Source: Gigantopelta aegis
Lineage: Eukaryota > Mollusca > Gastropoda > Neomphalida > Peltospiridae
Direction: 5' to 3'
Assembly (NCBI RefSeq): GCF_016097555.1
Contig: NC_054701.1
Coordinates: 60,589,481-60,653,480, forward strand
Length of the DNA stretch: 64,000 bases
How positions within the stretch are numbered: the stretch's first letter is position 1; every line of letters starts with the position of its first letter. This document shows, piece by piece, positions 12,501-22,659 of the stretch. Made by a program: the position numbers and the translations under genes. The notes under the pieces are model-generated. The model was not told where the DNA came from. It searched no databases and saw only the letters and a list, made by a program, of their open reading frames with translations.

Positions 12501-15500
12501 CCGATAAAGTACTTCAGACATTCACTTTATAAGCGGTATTGCTGCACATGCAGTCATAACGATTTTGGCTGTGCTCTAAGACAGAGGACGAGTAACAATA
12601 CTTTATCGGCGTATAAAGGTAGTGTCGCACGAGAAAACGCGTGGCTAACGCCTCGCCTTTGTCTCGTGCGACGCTACCTTTATACGCTACCTTTATACGC
12701 TGATAAAGTATTGTTACTCGTCCTCTAACTATTACTTAAAACACGTAAATAAAACCCATTTGACAGCATTTCGGATGAAATCTGGTCTACTTTGGGAAAA
12801 TTAGTTAATGTAAAAAAAAAAAAAAAGCTGAAAGATCACATCTGTGTATTAGTTTATCTGTGACAGCATGTTATAGTACAGTGAAACCTGATTAAACTGG
12901 ACCCGATTTAGACAGGATCCAGTGTTTAGAGGGTCACTTTTTAGAATTTAGAAAATTTTGAATCATTAAACTTGGCCGGTTTTGACAGGATTCCGATTTG
13001 GACAGGTTTTACTGTACATGTATTAATAATGGCAAACTTTATGTAAACTTGATAAATTACCAGGTTCGTATTTTGTGATAACATGTTCATGGCTTACTAC
13101 ACTCGGTGCATATTTTAGTGCGTGGTGAAGTTCTCTTTGAAATTTAAGGTCAGGAATTGAATTTTGTCCCAAAGATATGTCAATATGAATTTACATTTAA
13201 CTTAATGTATCCGTCCTTAACTGGCTGTTAGATTGTTGCGGTATTTGTTAATTTAGTTTTCCTGGGCAGTGCATTCACTATTATGTTGGTGTATGTCTGG
13301 AGTAGGAGGAATCCATACATCAGAATGAACTTCTTCGGCCTGATGAACTTTCAGGCTCCCTATTTGCCATGGGTCCTCCTAGGATTTTCCCTTCTTCTTG
13401 GTAACTCTGTCATAGTTGATTTAATGGGTAAGTAGTTACTGTAGGAGTTTTTCACTTGCAATAACTTGTTCCTGTTTGTAACCGGCCTCGGTGGCGTCGT
13501 GGCAGGCCATCGGTCTACAGGCTGGTAGGTACTGGGTTCGGATCCCAGTCGAGGCATGGGATTTTTAATCGAGATACTGACTCCAAACCCCGAGTGAGTG
13601 CTCCGCAAGGCTCAATGGGTAGGTGTAAACCACTTGCACCGACCAGTGATCCATAACTGGTTCAACAAAGGCCATGGTTTGTGCTATCCTGCCTGTGGGA
13701 AGTGCAAATAAAAGATCCCTTGCTGCCTGTCGTAAAAAGAGTAGCCTATGTGGCGACAGCGGGTTTCCTCTAAAAACAGTGTCAGAATGACCATATGTTT
13801 GACGTCCAATAGCCGATGATAAGATAAAAAATCAATGTGCTCTAGCGGCATCGTTAAATAAAACAAACTTTACTTTTTTTTTGTTCCTGTTTTTTCTTTA
13901 TAAAACTGTACACACACTTGCAAACCTCTGGCATTCACTCCTCACTGTAAAGGCCTTATAGTGAATGTTACAACTTTTATAACTGTAACAACTTGACAGG
14001 GTAGTTGTCATTCATTACTGAACTTCAAACTCATGATCATCATGGAAACATTAGAAACCAGTCTTAACCATGAGTAAGATCAAGGCGAGCTAAAAATCAC
14101 TCCTGAAATGGTGCTAGATAAGCAATCTCGTGAAGTTTCAAATAAAATGTATTAAATTTTTTATTACTAGGGTCTTCGTAATTACTCGAGCATGGGCCGA
14201 GTCTAGCAAAACTTGAGTCTGTTCGCAGGACTCAAGTACCCGTGGAAGGAATTGCACCCTTATTTAATTATATTTTTCTATGTAATTTTGCCATATGCTT
14301 GCCGCCAGTTACATTATAGGGATATGATACATGCAGGAAAAACAAAGAGTCGAATGTGTGGAATGCAATACAATGGTATGATTTGGCATCCATGTTCAGC
14401 ACTGGAATTAAGATGCATAATACTATTTTAGTTTATTCCTTATTCTCATTATCATCTGGTGTAAATGTCAAGTACTCGGGTCTGGGTCGAGTTTAACCCT
14501 CGCGCACTCTACTCCAGTATTTTGGACTTATGGAGAGCCAATTTATTACATGGTGATCTATTTACCACTCTTCTAAAACTTTCTAGGAGAGTGTGGAGGG
14601 GAGCGGGAGTGATCACTCACCTTTCCTGGCAAAGACTGAGAAACTAAATTTGTTAGTGGTCAACATTTACTTTCTTACACTAGTTTATCACTATAAAATT
14701 TTAGATAAATATTCCTTGTTCTTATTGTTGTGTACTTTTATTGTAGGAATTGCAGTTGGGCACATCTACTACTTTCTGGAAGACGTGTTTCCTCAGAAAC
14801 CAGGAGGATTCAAATTATTGAAGACACCAAGATTTTTGTAAGAATTAAGTCTTTAAATGACCACCCCCCCAAATCACTGAAAGTTGTTCAAGGAATATAA
14901 TATTACAGTTTTCATTAATATTATGTAGGTCTAGTGTTCAATTGTAGGTGACAGATGGTAGATTTTGGCATAGAGTCTGGACAGTTATATACCTCATTGT
15001 GAGGTGGTTCTATACCATATGTCAGACACAGTGTTGGTGTCTGCTGAAATAATACCAGGCTATTATATAATTGTTGAAAGCAACAGAATCTGTATAGCTG
15101 GTAGCTTAAAACAGGTAACAATCAAATATTACTAAAGCTAAAGATTTTACATTTTGGTTTAAATATAAGCAACAATATTTTGTTTTGAGCTCTTAGTGAC
15201 AGTATGTGGATTTATTGCAACTAGTTTTTGTAACAGTTATGTCTATCATGCAGGTGCTTAAAGAGTCTATCAAATCGAGAATTAAATAGTTGCACTGTTT
15301 GGAAATATATTAAATGGCCTTTTTTTGTAATTCAAATGAAGAAACGAAAGAAACAGTTTAAAGGATTTGGTTGAGTATTCATAAATGTGCATATGAACAA
15401 GTAGAAACATTAGTATGATTGTGGTTTAAATACCTGTTCATATTTTCATTTCTTTTTCTTTTTCAGTAAATATTTATTTGATGCAGCACAAGAAGATCCT

Positions 15501-15602
15501 AATTATAATCCTTTGCCAGAAGAGCGTCCAGGTGGCTTTGACTGGGGACAGGGTGCGCAGGTGGGAGACGGAAATCAAGATCCTCCGAGGGATGAGAACT
15601 GA
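3619..15602 (+). CDS. DERL2: Derlin-2, rhomboid-like pseudoprotease of ER-associated degradation (six exons, 249 aa, complete)
   Basis: Exons are 3619-3711, 10285-10350, 11983-12150, 13232-13427, 14747-14837 and 15467-15602: 750 nt, 249 residues plus stop TGA. All junctions fit GT..AG and the frame is open throughout. The protein begins [20 protein letters not shown], as animal Derlin-2 does. It keeps the Derlin 'WR' motif (about residues 55-56), '[19 protein letters not shown]', '[17 protein letters not shown]', and the GxxxG of the last membrane helix (GIAVG, about 175-179). The tail '[10 protein letters not shown]' lines up with the p97/VCP-binding SHP box of human Derlin-2 (FAWGEGQRLG). 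It lacks rhomboid catalytic residues, as Derlins do, and acts in the ER membrane passing misfolded proteins to p97. It is 10 residues longer than the human protein, through an acidic tail ending PPRDEN. Intron 1 is 6.6 kb and full of mobile elements. Confidence 0.96.
4015..6555. mobile_element. Foldback-type DNA element with inverted CCAGTTSCGGATCACT motifs, in DERL2 intron 1
   Basis: A motif GCCAGTTCCGGATCACTT appears on the plus strand near 4030-4048, 4205-4222 and 4228-4245 and in reverse near 6112-6128 and 6506-6522. Outer (about 4018 and 6528) and inner (about 4200 and 6130) copies pair as inverted repeats, and 'gtaactc' occurs outside both right-hand copies. The interior is AT-rich with TAA runs and no credible transposase. 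It could be one element with subterminal repeats or two nested relatives. Exact ends and target duplication were not settled. Confidence 0.5.
6750..7010. repeat. TAA/TTAA-rich low-complexity tract
   Basis: The stretch is made of imperfect AATAAT and TTAATTAA runs with almost no G or C. The small reading frame nearby is low-complexity and is not taken as a gene. From 7011 to 8070 the DNA stays AT-rich intron without a recognised feature. Confidence 0.8.
8074..8745. mobile_element. Non-autonomous element with inverted arrays of a GGTACGAAATGAC motif
   Basis: Between 8074 and 8270 the motif TCATTTCGTACCATAG recurs about eight to ten times in imperfect form. Between 8634 and 8745 its reverse complement CTATGGTACGAAATGAC recurs about six times. 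The outermost bases are also inverted: ACTAGTAATTTCGTACC on the left pairs with ACCAGTCAATTCGTAAC on the right. About 360 bp of non-repetitive AT-rich DNA lies between. Arrays of short subterminal motifs are typical transposase-binding arrangements of hAT and Mutator-like elements; the superfamily is not fixed. Confidence 0.6.
8909..9639. mobile_element. Foldback element with long (about 240 bp) terminal inverted repeats, hAT-like ends
   Basis: The left arm, about 8909-9150, begins CAGTGTTTATGGCAGAAAG. The right arm, about 9405-9639, is its imperfect inverse and ends CAGAAACACTG. The arms share 'aatttttgggtatgg', 'gcaaccacagtcaacagg' and 'ttaagaaaatcatacagtaa' in opposite orientation. The right arm has gained a 37-base C run (9526-9562). 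CAGTG ends resemble hAT; no clean 8-bp target duplication is visible. Confidence 0.65.
9526..9562 (+). repeat. Homopolymer C(37)
   Basis: An uninterrupted run of C within the right arm of the foldback element. The left arm has ordinary sequence in that place, so the run expanded after insertion. From 9640 to 10284 only unremarkable intron is seen. Confidence 0.95.
10376..11265. repeat. Fragments of a 'GGTTTTGAGGGGT ... CAGTGAAACC' repeat in DERL2 intron 2
   Basis: Pieces at 10390-10450 and 11110-11265 carry 'ggttttgaggggt', 'tttagagaggtttc' and 'ggggtttcactgta', wording of the widespread repeat family with CAGTGAAACC ends. The DNA between is unassigned. Both pieces lie on the same strand, so they are not simple inverted ends of one element. 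Confidence 0.45.
11536..11919. mobile_element. 384-bp MITE with TTAA target duplication, TIR AAGGGACATTCCCGAGTTTG
   Basis: The element starts TTAAAGGGACATTCCCGAGT and ends with the inverse (ctcgggaatgtctctTTAA). It is flanked by TTAA at 11536-11539 and 11916-11919. The interior is itself partly inverted around a centre near 11725. TTAA targets are used by piggyBac and Kolobok superfamilies. A second copy lies at 57999-58390, and a fragment of the interior at about 33535-33590. Confidence 0.75.
12584..12725. repeat. Near-perfect 142-bp hairpin (snap-back repeat) in DERL2 intron 3
   Basis: The left arm, GAGGACGAGTAACAATAC onwards, is the exact inverse of the right arm ending GTATTGTTACTCGTCCTC. 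A second paired block, GTCGCACGAG / CTCGTGCGAC, flanks a loop of about 27 nt. The right arm carries one extra tandem copy of 'tacctttatacgc'. It is either a very young MITE or a foldback made by replication slippage. Confidence 0.85.
12878..13015. mobile_element. Short element with ACAGTGAAACCTG inverted ends
   Basis: The left end is ACAGTGAAACCTGATTAAAC and the right end is the inverse 'gacaggttttactgt', with TA on both sides. The interior repeats 'gacaggattcc' and 'acaggatcc'. Related pieces are at 45685-45835 and about 11110-11265. The family is common in invertebrates; the superfamily was not decided. Confidence 0.6.
13484..13875 (+). repeat. SINE, 'ggcctcggtgg' head type, in DERL2 intron 4
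   Basis: A full-length copy of about 390 bp: head 'ggcctcggtggcgtcgtgg' with a B-box-like 'ggttcggatccc', core 'aaaagatcccttgctgcc' and 'agcgggtttcctct', tail 'cgttaaataaaacaaac'. It lies 57 bp after exon 4. The same type recurs at 33990-34376. Confidence 0.85.
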
Positions 15603-15754
15603 ATCCATATTTACAAATCTCCTCAGCATTGGTGCATGGTGGTACAGATCTTGCGTGTGTGAGATCCAGAATTCACTCGGTCATAATCAACATACGCCAT
15701 TATCTTCCATTAATAATGAGGACAAGTGCAATAGAGATACAAGATGAAGTCCAT

Positions 15755-15895
15755 TCTGGTTGACTCATCTCAGTTCAAATGGCTTATTCTCTTATTTCAA
15801 CCACTCTTCTATGATTCGTATGCCAAAGGTCATGGTGTGTGCTATCCTGTCAGTGGAAAGGTTGCAAATGAAAGATGCACGTCTTTTCACGAAAC
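15755..15895 (+). repeat. Old SINE fragment within the DERL2 3' UTR
   Basis: 'tatgccaaaggtcatgg', 'tgtgctatcctgtcagtgg' and 'aaatgaaagat' match the SINE core in diverged form. It lies between the stop codon at 15602 and the poly(A) signal, so the SINE is part of the messenger. Two small reading frames here are SINE-derived and not genes. Confidence 0.55.
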
Positions 15896-16248
15896 TGTGG
15901 TTAGGTTGCCATATTGGGGCGAATGTAGAAATCCTTTGTTATGACTTGTTTGATGATAAAAAAACCTCTGTGGCTCCAGGAATAAAATTGGAGAATGAAA
16001 GAGTAGCATAGTGAGAATTATGTTTTTTATTATGTTGCTATGTAATGTGAATACAAGTATAAACAGTTCAGATTGAATTGTATGTTATGGTTGCCATTAT
16101 CAATGGGCCGTGTAGATATATTTTATACTATGCCTGCTACTGTGAATGAATGCTTATTAGTATGAATGGACAGTGAGTGTATGTGTCATATTTTCTTATT
16201 GATGGTTTATTTTTGAGAATGTGCAAATATATATTCTTAAAAATTATG

Positions 16249-16254
16249 AATAAA
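16249..16254 (+). terminator. Likely poly(A) signal of DERL2
   Basis: AATAAA lies about 650 nt after the stop codon at the end of an AT-rich 3' UTR. The following 400 bp show no recognised feature. Confidence 0.55.
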
Positions 16255-16674
16255 TAATGAGTATACAGACTTGTTATTTTATGTTCTGCTGTTTAATACT
16301 ACAGGTCTTAATATATTTCACTTCAGTATTTTACCCATGGTATGTCTGGCTCAAATTTAACATATTTGTTTGTTGTTATTGGTTTTTTTTAGAATACATT
16401 ACCAGTAGATTTCAATTGCAATTCTGTTTGTCATTTCAGAAATTACCACTCTATTTCTAACTACATACTGAAAATTGGAACTCTTGTGTCAACTGTCGCG
16501 AAGTCAAATAATTATATTGTCTGGAGATAATTGTTATGTATTACATTTCTGTTTTTTACTAAAACAGTGTCATAAAATGAGTGGAGGTACCTTAATAAAA
16601 TGGACTAAAACACAATTTTGCCACTCTGTTGGTGTGATTAACGAATTCATCTGGACAAACACACTACTTTAAAG

Positions 16675-18620
16675 GAAACATGTCACGTAAACCATATTTG
16701 GCACCAACCATGTACAATTAATTATAAATTGAATCACCTAAAAAAAAAAATTATACAAAATTAATTACTTAAAATATCTCCATAAAAGAACCCCAGATAC
16801 GAGCTCTTAGCGGAAATTGCCGATCTTTAATGAGCAGGGCAATCACGAGGTCCGTGACGTCAGAGATGCGTCGCTTGATCTGAAGCCTTACACTTAAAAG
16901 CATTAGTCCGTACCACTCATAAAGAATCTAAGACTTGCACAGCTTACCAAAACATTGAGTGTTCGTTCGCAAAACGTTTTGCCGTATCAATATGAGCTGT
17001 TAGTAAATGAAGAAAGACACACATTTACTTACAACAGTGATACTGATGAAAAAACGGATAGCTAGTCGGAGGGTGGAGAAACATGGTGCCAGACCAGACC
17101 GGTCGACCAATTTACAGCCCGGAGCCCGAAAGTAACCCGGAGACAAAACCAAAACTCGGATGCTAATGCCGAGGTGTATACTGTTCATATTTAGCATAAA
17201 GATACACCTCGATATGATGTATTTAAATATGTAAAAAATATAAATGTAGGACAAACATTTTTTGGTGGGGTTTTTTTTTTATAGAAAATATCGCATTTTT
17301 TATGTTCGGGCTGTACATAATGAAATCTGTATGCACAGTGTAAACAAACGCTCTAATTTACGACAAGGCGCTTAACCTGGCTTGTAAAACAACATAAATG
17401 ACTTGAGAGTATAATCAACTTTTAAACTAAATATATTTCTATTTGCATCAATAGAACGAAATGGGGTTATAGTATTTTTCTCTCATAAAAAAAGTAGCAT
17501 ATTATTAGGCCTATTGGTAGGGTGCGTTAGAGTAAAAACGACCACTCACGATACCCAAGTGATAATTTTCTTTTCTTTGGTACTACGTAATTGGTCAGTT
17601 TTGTAATTTTATATGGGAAAGTCTACTTAATCAAGGGTTTTACAGCATTATTTACAGTAATGAAGCAGGGCGGCTGATAATGTCCATTAACATTGTACTA
17701 TAGTCGCGATAGGTTACGCCACAATACCCTGTGATCTTAAAAAAACTGGTACGTATGTCTAGACCGTGGTAATCACTTACCTGGTCGATACCCTGCAATA
17801 TACACCTGCCAATCAGGAATCGCATGTGCAGGCCACGGAAAGAAAGGACCAATTAACTAAAACAACACTCCGATTCTCAAGTCAGCCCGTGGATGAAACA
17901 TAATAGTTATTTCGACACCGACAGTAGTGGTTTATTTTGTATTGAACTTCGTGTTGCTTTGTGGCTTCGGGCGATGAGGAACGTTTTTGTGACGTATTCC
18001 GCCCGAAGATTAAAAACATCATTTAAAATTATTATTGTTTTCTACACGTTTTTTAAAAACATATTTAAATACATCGTACTGAGATGTATCCTCATGCCAA
18101 ATCCCATGTTTGTATATGCCATATTTAATTACTTGTTGACGTTTCCTTCTTCGGACGGTGAATACAGATTTTGTTATGTAGGCCTACAGCCCTAACATGA
18201 AAAATCTTCTTTTTTTCCCAAAAAAATAAATAAATAAAACATTCTACATGCTGAGGTGTATCTTTGTGCCAAATATGTACAATGTACACCTCGGCATTCG
18301 CAACCGAGTACTGTTTTTGTCTCCGGGTAACGTTCGGGCTGTAAATAGGCTGACACCAAAGTACTATGCGGTGTTGGTGTCCAATCTTTTCTTTTGCGAT
18401 AAAATACACGCGTCTTTCTTCGGATACAATCCTTTGGAAAACCATAAAAAGACAATCCCGATCGTTTAAACTGTTTATTTTTACACCCAAAGGCCGCGCA
18501 GTACGGCACTGTTGGACTGAAAAGATCGTAAGCCCCTTACTCCATATATAAACAGTTAACAACAATGGAAGAGTACAGCGGCTCTGACGTCACTTCCCTT
18601 TTTTTCCGAACGCTCACGAA
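16675..18620. mobile_element. Rearranged THAP-domain transposon with partly inverted halves
   Basis: Plus-strand 17095-17250 and minus-strand 18370-18230 are diverged copies of the same segment, sharing 'acccggagacaaaa', 'aatgccgaggtgta' and 'aaagatacacctc'; a third partial minus copy lies at 18105-18040. The segment 17335-17880 also matches 24695-25250 in order (e.g. 'gtaaaacaacataaatgact', 'tacacctgccaatca', 'caggccacggaaagaaa'). TGACGTCA-like sites lie near both sides (16856 and 18588). Kolobok-like origin is possible because that superfamily carries THAP domains and uses TTAA targets, and 'TTTAAAGG' stands at the left side. Ends are uncertain. Confidence 0.5.
18192..18509 (-). pseudogene. 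Decayed THAP zinc-finger domain
   Basis: The 105-codon frame begins MPYCAAFGCKNKQFK and continues 'GLSFYGFPKD', 'RKDWTPTP' and 'AYLQPERYPE'. This follows the THAP order: N-terminal C-x4-C, a Phe/Pro block, then Trp. The usual second C-x2-H pair ('CSxHF') reads 'VSAY' instead, so zinc binding should be lost. About 80-90 residues is the normal THAP length; the rest of the frame is not recognised. THAP domains are the DNA-binding heads of P-element and Kolobok transposases and of host proteins descended from them. Here it sits inside repeat DNA and is best read as a transposon relic. Confidence 0.6.
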
Positions 18621-20216
18621 GAAATATGCATAAATCGTACTTTGATACTGATTAGCGTAATTTCTTCATTTTAAGTTAACTACACGTATTTTATTGTTAT
18701 AAAGTTATTTGTATATTATTTTTATATCATTTTTCTTTTAAAATGAGTTATAATATGGTCTCGTGTCATGTTTCCTTTAATAAATTCTTCTTCTAGATGA
18801 CACCCCACCCCATTTACCTCCAGATTAATAGCAGTGACACTGTCAAGTGAAACGGTAATGGTTATATTTCTTGTGAAAATGACAAAACTATAGGTTTCAA
18901 AGAAATGTAAATTTTTACAAAAAAAACCCACAAATCTCTAAGTTGGTGATGCACACCAAACCCACATGCTTTATTTTAGGTCTTTTTTTTTCTTTTTTTT
19001 TTAGATGACGCCCAATAGCCCATGTGTATTTTTGTGCTGGGGTGTTGTTAAACATTCATTCATTCATCTTTTTAGACGAAGTCAAATTGATGATATTTGG
19101 ATTTTTATATCTATATAAATATGTTGTTGAAACACAACGAATTATGTAAGAGTATTTAAAGTGAAGTACAATGTAATATAATAATAGGATGAAATAATAC
19201 TTCAGATGTAAAAAGTAGAAATCACAAATGATAAATAAAGCTAGAAATTTAAAAGATTAAACAAAAAAAGAAAGAAAAAAAAGAGCTTGAATTGAAAGGA
19301 AAAAAGTATAGACCGGCAACAGTTATAAAGGGTATTAAAAGATACAAAGAAAATGTTGATATCAAAGATGAAAATGTAAGGACAGATATCAAAGATGATA
19401 AAGCAAATAAATCTCACAGATAAAAATAAATAAATTTAAAGTCGCTGCAGGAGGACACCAAACTCTACAATATATGTCTCACCATGTAAGTAAGTTTTAT
19501 TGGTACAGGACGTTGATAGGGGAGTAGGTAAGTGTCGGTCATCAGTAAAAGTTGTCCTGTACAAGAGGGATTCGGTCTATCTCCACCAACATATCTTAAT
19601 ATTGGCATTCTCGCACAACTTTCCCCATGCTTGATGACGCTTCATATTCTCAACCTTGCTCACTGCCAGTCAGGTCATAAGGTGTAACGTGCACATTCAG
19701 AGCAAGCTGTTGTAGCGCACGCCTGTCGTGAGCACATGTGTCTGCTCCTCCGCCCAGGACAGGAAAAGGGTTTGAGGTGGGTTAGGGAGGGACATCCCGT
19801 GCTGGCCGGTGCAAGAGCACGAGCAGCCCGACCGGGACAGGTGTGTGTGTGTGGGGGGGGGGCTATTTTGGTGCTATTGAAATTTGAATGTCCCCGTAGG
19901 ATTAAGTAAAAATAATAAAAGGATTGCGGAATTTTGGGTAATTATGATTTAGTTTGCCGAATAATAGCCTGTGCAATACATACATTAATATATCGCATGA
20001 TACCATACATAAAAAGTACGTAAAGTATACAGTATTAATTCTAACAACACTGAACAAAAATAACACGTATAAAACATAATACCAGTTGTGTAACAAACCC
20101 TGTTTTTGGTAGCTGTTTGCTAGTAATACTAATATGATTAAACGCTAATATCCAGATTTGGGCATTTTCGTTTAATTCGTGTGTGTGGGCCGGGGGGGGG
20201 GGGGGGTTACAAACTG
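18621..20216. other. Intergenic stretch without recognised genes
   Basis: Mostly AT-rich. At 19003-19065 lies the 'gacgcccaatagcc ... ctggggtgttgttaaacatt' SINE tail with an ATTC repeat. The stretch 19440-19850 is less AT-rich ('gctcctccgcccaggacagg', 'cgtgctggccggtgcaag') and may be a degraded element, but I cannot name it. G runs occur at 19853-19862 and 20192-20206. Confidence 0.5.
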
Positions 20217-20220
20217 AAAT

Positions 20221-21041
20221 CAGACACTGGATTTAATTTAGGCATAATTTGTCAGTATAAGTTACTTATACTTATATATAAGATAAAGTAACAGGAGATT
20301 TCCAATACAAAATGAAATGTATGACTATCACATCGTTAAATGTTGCTTAGGGGTCCATACACGAAAATATGAAAATAGTCGGTAACAGGTCTTGAGCACC
20401 TTGGGCATAGCATGTTGACAGCGGTGCAACGTCGGCTTATGCTTCTGATGAGCCTGTGGATCTCTAGAATAGTGATGGAGATCTATTCACGAGTTAAAGC
20501 ATGTTTAAGGTTGTGGACGTTGTGAATATGTGCATGGTTCTCCCGCACCCTACGACCCCACAAATCCCATACCTGCACAATAAGGAAAGAAGTCGGGCGA
20601 TCGTGCAAGCCAGTTTAGTGTGTCAATATTGTTCCTCTGAAGAAGTCCAAATGTTAGTCTTGTTGAATGCTGGCGTGCAATGTTCTGTTGAAACAAAACG
20701 CCTGGATGCTGCTGCATGAACGGAATGACAACTGGTGTGATGATTTCGTCAATGTAATGCTGAGCATTCAGATTCCCATGAATGATGAAAATGAGGTTGT
20801 TTTTCCGATGCCATGAATTCCTGCCCACACCATGAAGTTACCACTACCACATCGGTCACGTTCAGTGCATGACGCAACATTGTACCACTGTCGATATCCA
20901 ATGCGCTCAGATACGTTTAAGATTTTCGTATATGGACCCCGTGCACCATTTAACTACGTGACAATCACACATTTCATTTTGTACTGAAAATCTCCTGCTA
21001 CTTACACTGACAAATGATACCTCAGTTAAATCCAGTGTCTG
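20221..21041 (-). mobile_element. Tc1/mariner element with long inverted repeats, degraded
   Basis: Inverted repeats of about 110-130 bp bound the element: the left one begins CAGACACTGGATTTAATTTA (20221 onwards) and the right one is the inverse, ending at 21041. Both contain 'aggagatttycaatacaaaa'-like and 'aaatgaaatgt' sequence. Just inside, 'ggggtccatacacgaaaat' at 20350 is mirrored by 'attttcgtatatggacccc' at about 20940. Only a transposase fragment remains between. Confidence 0.75.
20550..20828 (-). pseudogene. Tc1/mariner transposase fragment (DDE domain)
   Basis: The minus-strand frame of 92 codons reads 'NLIFIIHGNLNAQHYIDEII', 'PVVIPFMQQHPGVLFQQN', 'ARQHSTRLT' and 'NIDTLNWLARSPDFFPYCAG'. 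These match the central catalytic region of Tc1 transposases, where the consensus is 'FQQDNARPHxA' and 'WPARSPDLSPIEHVWD'. Here the catalytic Asp of 'QDNA' and the Glu of 'PIEH' are changed or lost and Pro positions have drifted, so it cannot be active. A full transposase is about 340 residues. It lies between the element's long inverted repeats. Confidence 0.85.
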
Positions 21042-21892
21042 ATTTTATTTTGTTAGTTTTAACAATTTAAATTAACAATGCATTATTTAGAGTTCTTGAG
21101 ACGAATATTATTTAATATTTTTGCGCATGTGTTGAGGGTGGATTCGGAGGTCGTTAACCGCTCCTACCCCGAGCCAGTTTTAGGATCCGCGGGGCCTGTA
21201 GCACAAATAACAGGGGGACCCCTTCCCAGGATATATATTTTGCAATCCCTGAAGCGCGGGGACCGTAGCACGTGCTACATGTGCTACTAGGATAAACCGG
21301 CTCTGCTATCCCACCCCACCCCTACCCCTGACAAAGCAAATTTGATTTTAATACATTTTCGGGTAGGGCATGTCTCTATAAACTTCGCTCACCACAGTCC
21401 AGACCCCCTCCCACGCTAAATTTCCGGTGTCGACAATTGGGTCGTTAAAAAATCGGGTCGTATGGGTATGGGAGTGCCCGAATTAAACAACAGTTCCCGA
21501 ATCTGCACAACATTTATTCATATTAGCATTACTACCAAACAGCTATATAGGATTGCAAACGAATCTCTACGCATTTTTACATGGATTACAACTAATTTTG
21601 AGGATAGCTTGATGGAAATACATGATAAAAAGGTCTCCGGTTAGCACATTTTGCCCGAATATTTTTATAATTTTTTTCCGAATTTTAGATTTTGCTCAGG
21701 GCACCATGGGGCAGTCTCCCCCCCCCCCCCCTTCCCCCCCGTCTCGTACGCTTATATGTACGATATCAATACCAAACCGGTCACCCTTTTTGCTGCATTC
21801 ATTTGTTATAAAGAAGTTGCATTTAGAGGTTCCCGCCAAAATTATTTATTCACATTTACTTTAAAACATTTCATAACATTTATTATGACGAG
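21042..21892. other. Intergenic, repeat debris
   Basis: No gene recognised. The part 21150-21460 is GC-richer than its surroundings; 21645-21720 ('ttttgcccgaat', 'tttccgaatttta') looks like a diverged copy of the type also seen at 5580. A mixed C run lies at 21718-21740. Confidence 0.4.
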
Positions 21893-22213
21893 CGGGATGT
21901 AGCTCAGTGGTACAGCGCTCGCTTTATGCGCAGTCAGTCTGGGATCGATCCCCGTTGGTGGGCCCATTGGGCTATTTCTTGTTCCAGGCAGTGCACTATG
22001 ACTGGCATATCAAAGGCCATGGTATGTACTACCTTGTCTGGGATGGTGCATATAAAAGATCCCTTGCTGCTAATCGAAAAGAGTAGGTCATGAAGTGGTG
22101 AAAGCAGGTTTCCTCTCTCAATATGTGTGTGGTCCTTAACCATATGTCCGACGCCATATAACCGTAAATAAAATGTGTTGAGTGCGTCGTTAAATGAAAT
22201 ATTTCATTTCATT
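21893..22213 (+). repeat. SINE, 'gggatgtagctcagtgg' (tRNA-like head) type
   Basis: The head 'gcgggatgtagctcagtgg' and 'tgggatcgatcccc' look like tRNA A and B boxes. The core is 'aaaagatcccttgctgc' and the tail 'gtgcgtcgttaaatgaaat'. About 320 bp, well preserved. Other copies are at 34598-34926, 35371-35697, 53399-53696(-), 54813-55124(-) and 62753-63028(-). Confidence 0.85.
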
Positions 22214-22429
22214 TGTTATGACGTGAATCCATCATCATGAACACGGCTCTTTATGTGAAGATTATGTATGATATTTATTAGATCGTTTAATTTGTAGTTA
22301 TTTATAGAATTTTAAAAAAAGAGGAAAACTAGCAAAACATGACATTTGTAACTACCATATGTAATGGGACTATTGTTTAAGATAAGTCTGTACATAGGCC
22401 TACACCTCCCATTGGTTTGTTAAAATCAC

Positions 22430-22530
22430 TGCGTGGGAGATGGTACCGGATGCGAACCCAGTACCTGCCAGTCGTAAGTCCGGATTTGCGGTACTGACTT
22501 AACCACTACATCACCGAGGCCGATTATAAT
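22430..22530 (-). repeat. SINE head fragment, 'gcctcggtgatg' type
   Basis: 'tgcgaacccagtacctgcc' to 'atcaccgaggcc' is the reverse complement of the head of the 'cctcggtgg' SINEs. Only about 100 bp is present. Confidence 0.65.
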
Positions 22531-22659
22531 AAAACATTAATTTAGTTCCGTAAGTAACCTTTTTTGTTTTATTGTTATAAAATTTTATTTGCTAAAGAGA
22601 GTTGTCTCCCGGCTGTTGTTTCCAGTAGATGTCGCCAAAAGCACGTGATATTTGCAAGT

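Noticed and set aside
18125-18565. 146-codon minus-strand frame overlapping the THAP frame
   Set aside because: It reads a different frame of the same element; only its middle part ('NVTRRQKQYSVANAEVY') matches the inverted copy, and no domain is recognised.
20501-20719. 72-codon plus-strand frame
   Set aside because: Shadow of the minus-strand Tc1 transposase fragment.
21893-21975. tRNA gene suggested by 'gggatgtagctcagtgg' and 'gggatcgatcccc'
   Set aside because: It continues into the SINE body and lacks a complete cloverleaf; it is the SINE head, as are the other look-alikes.
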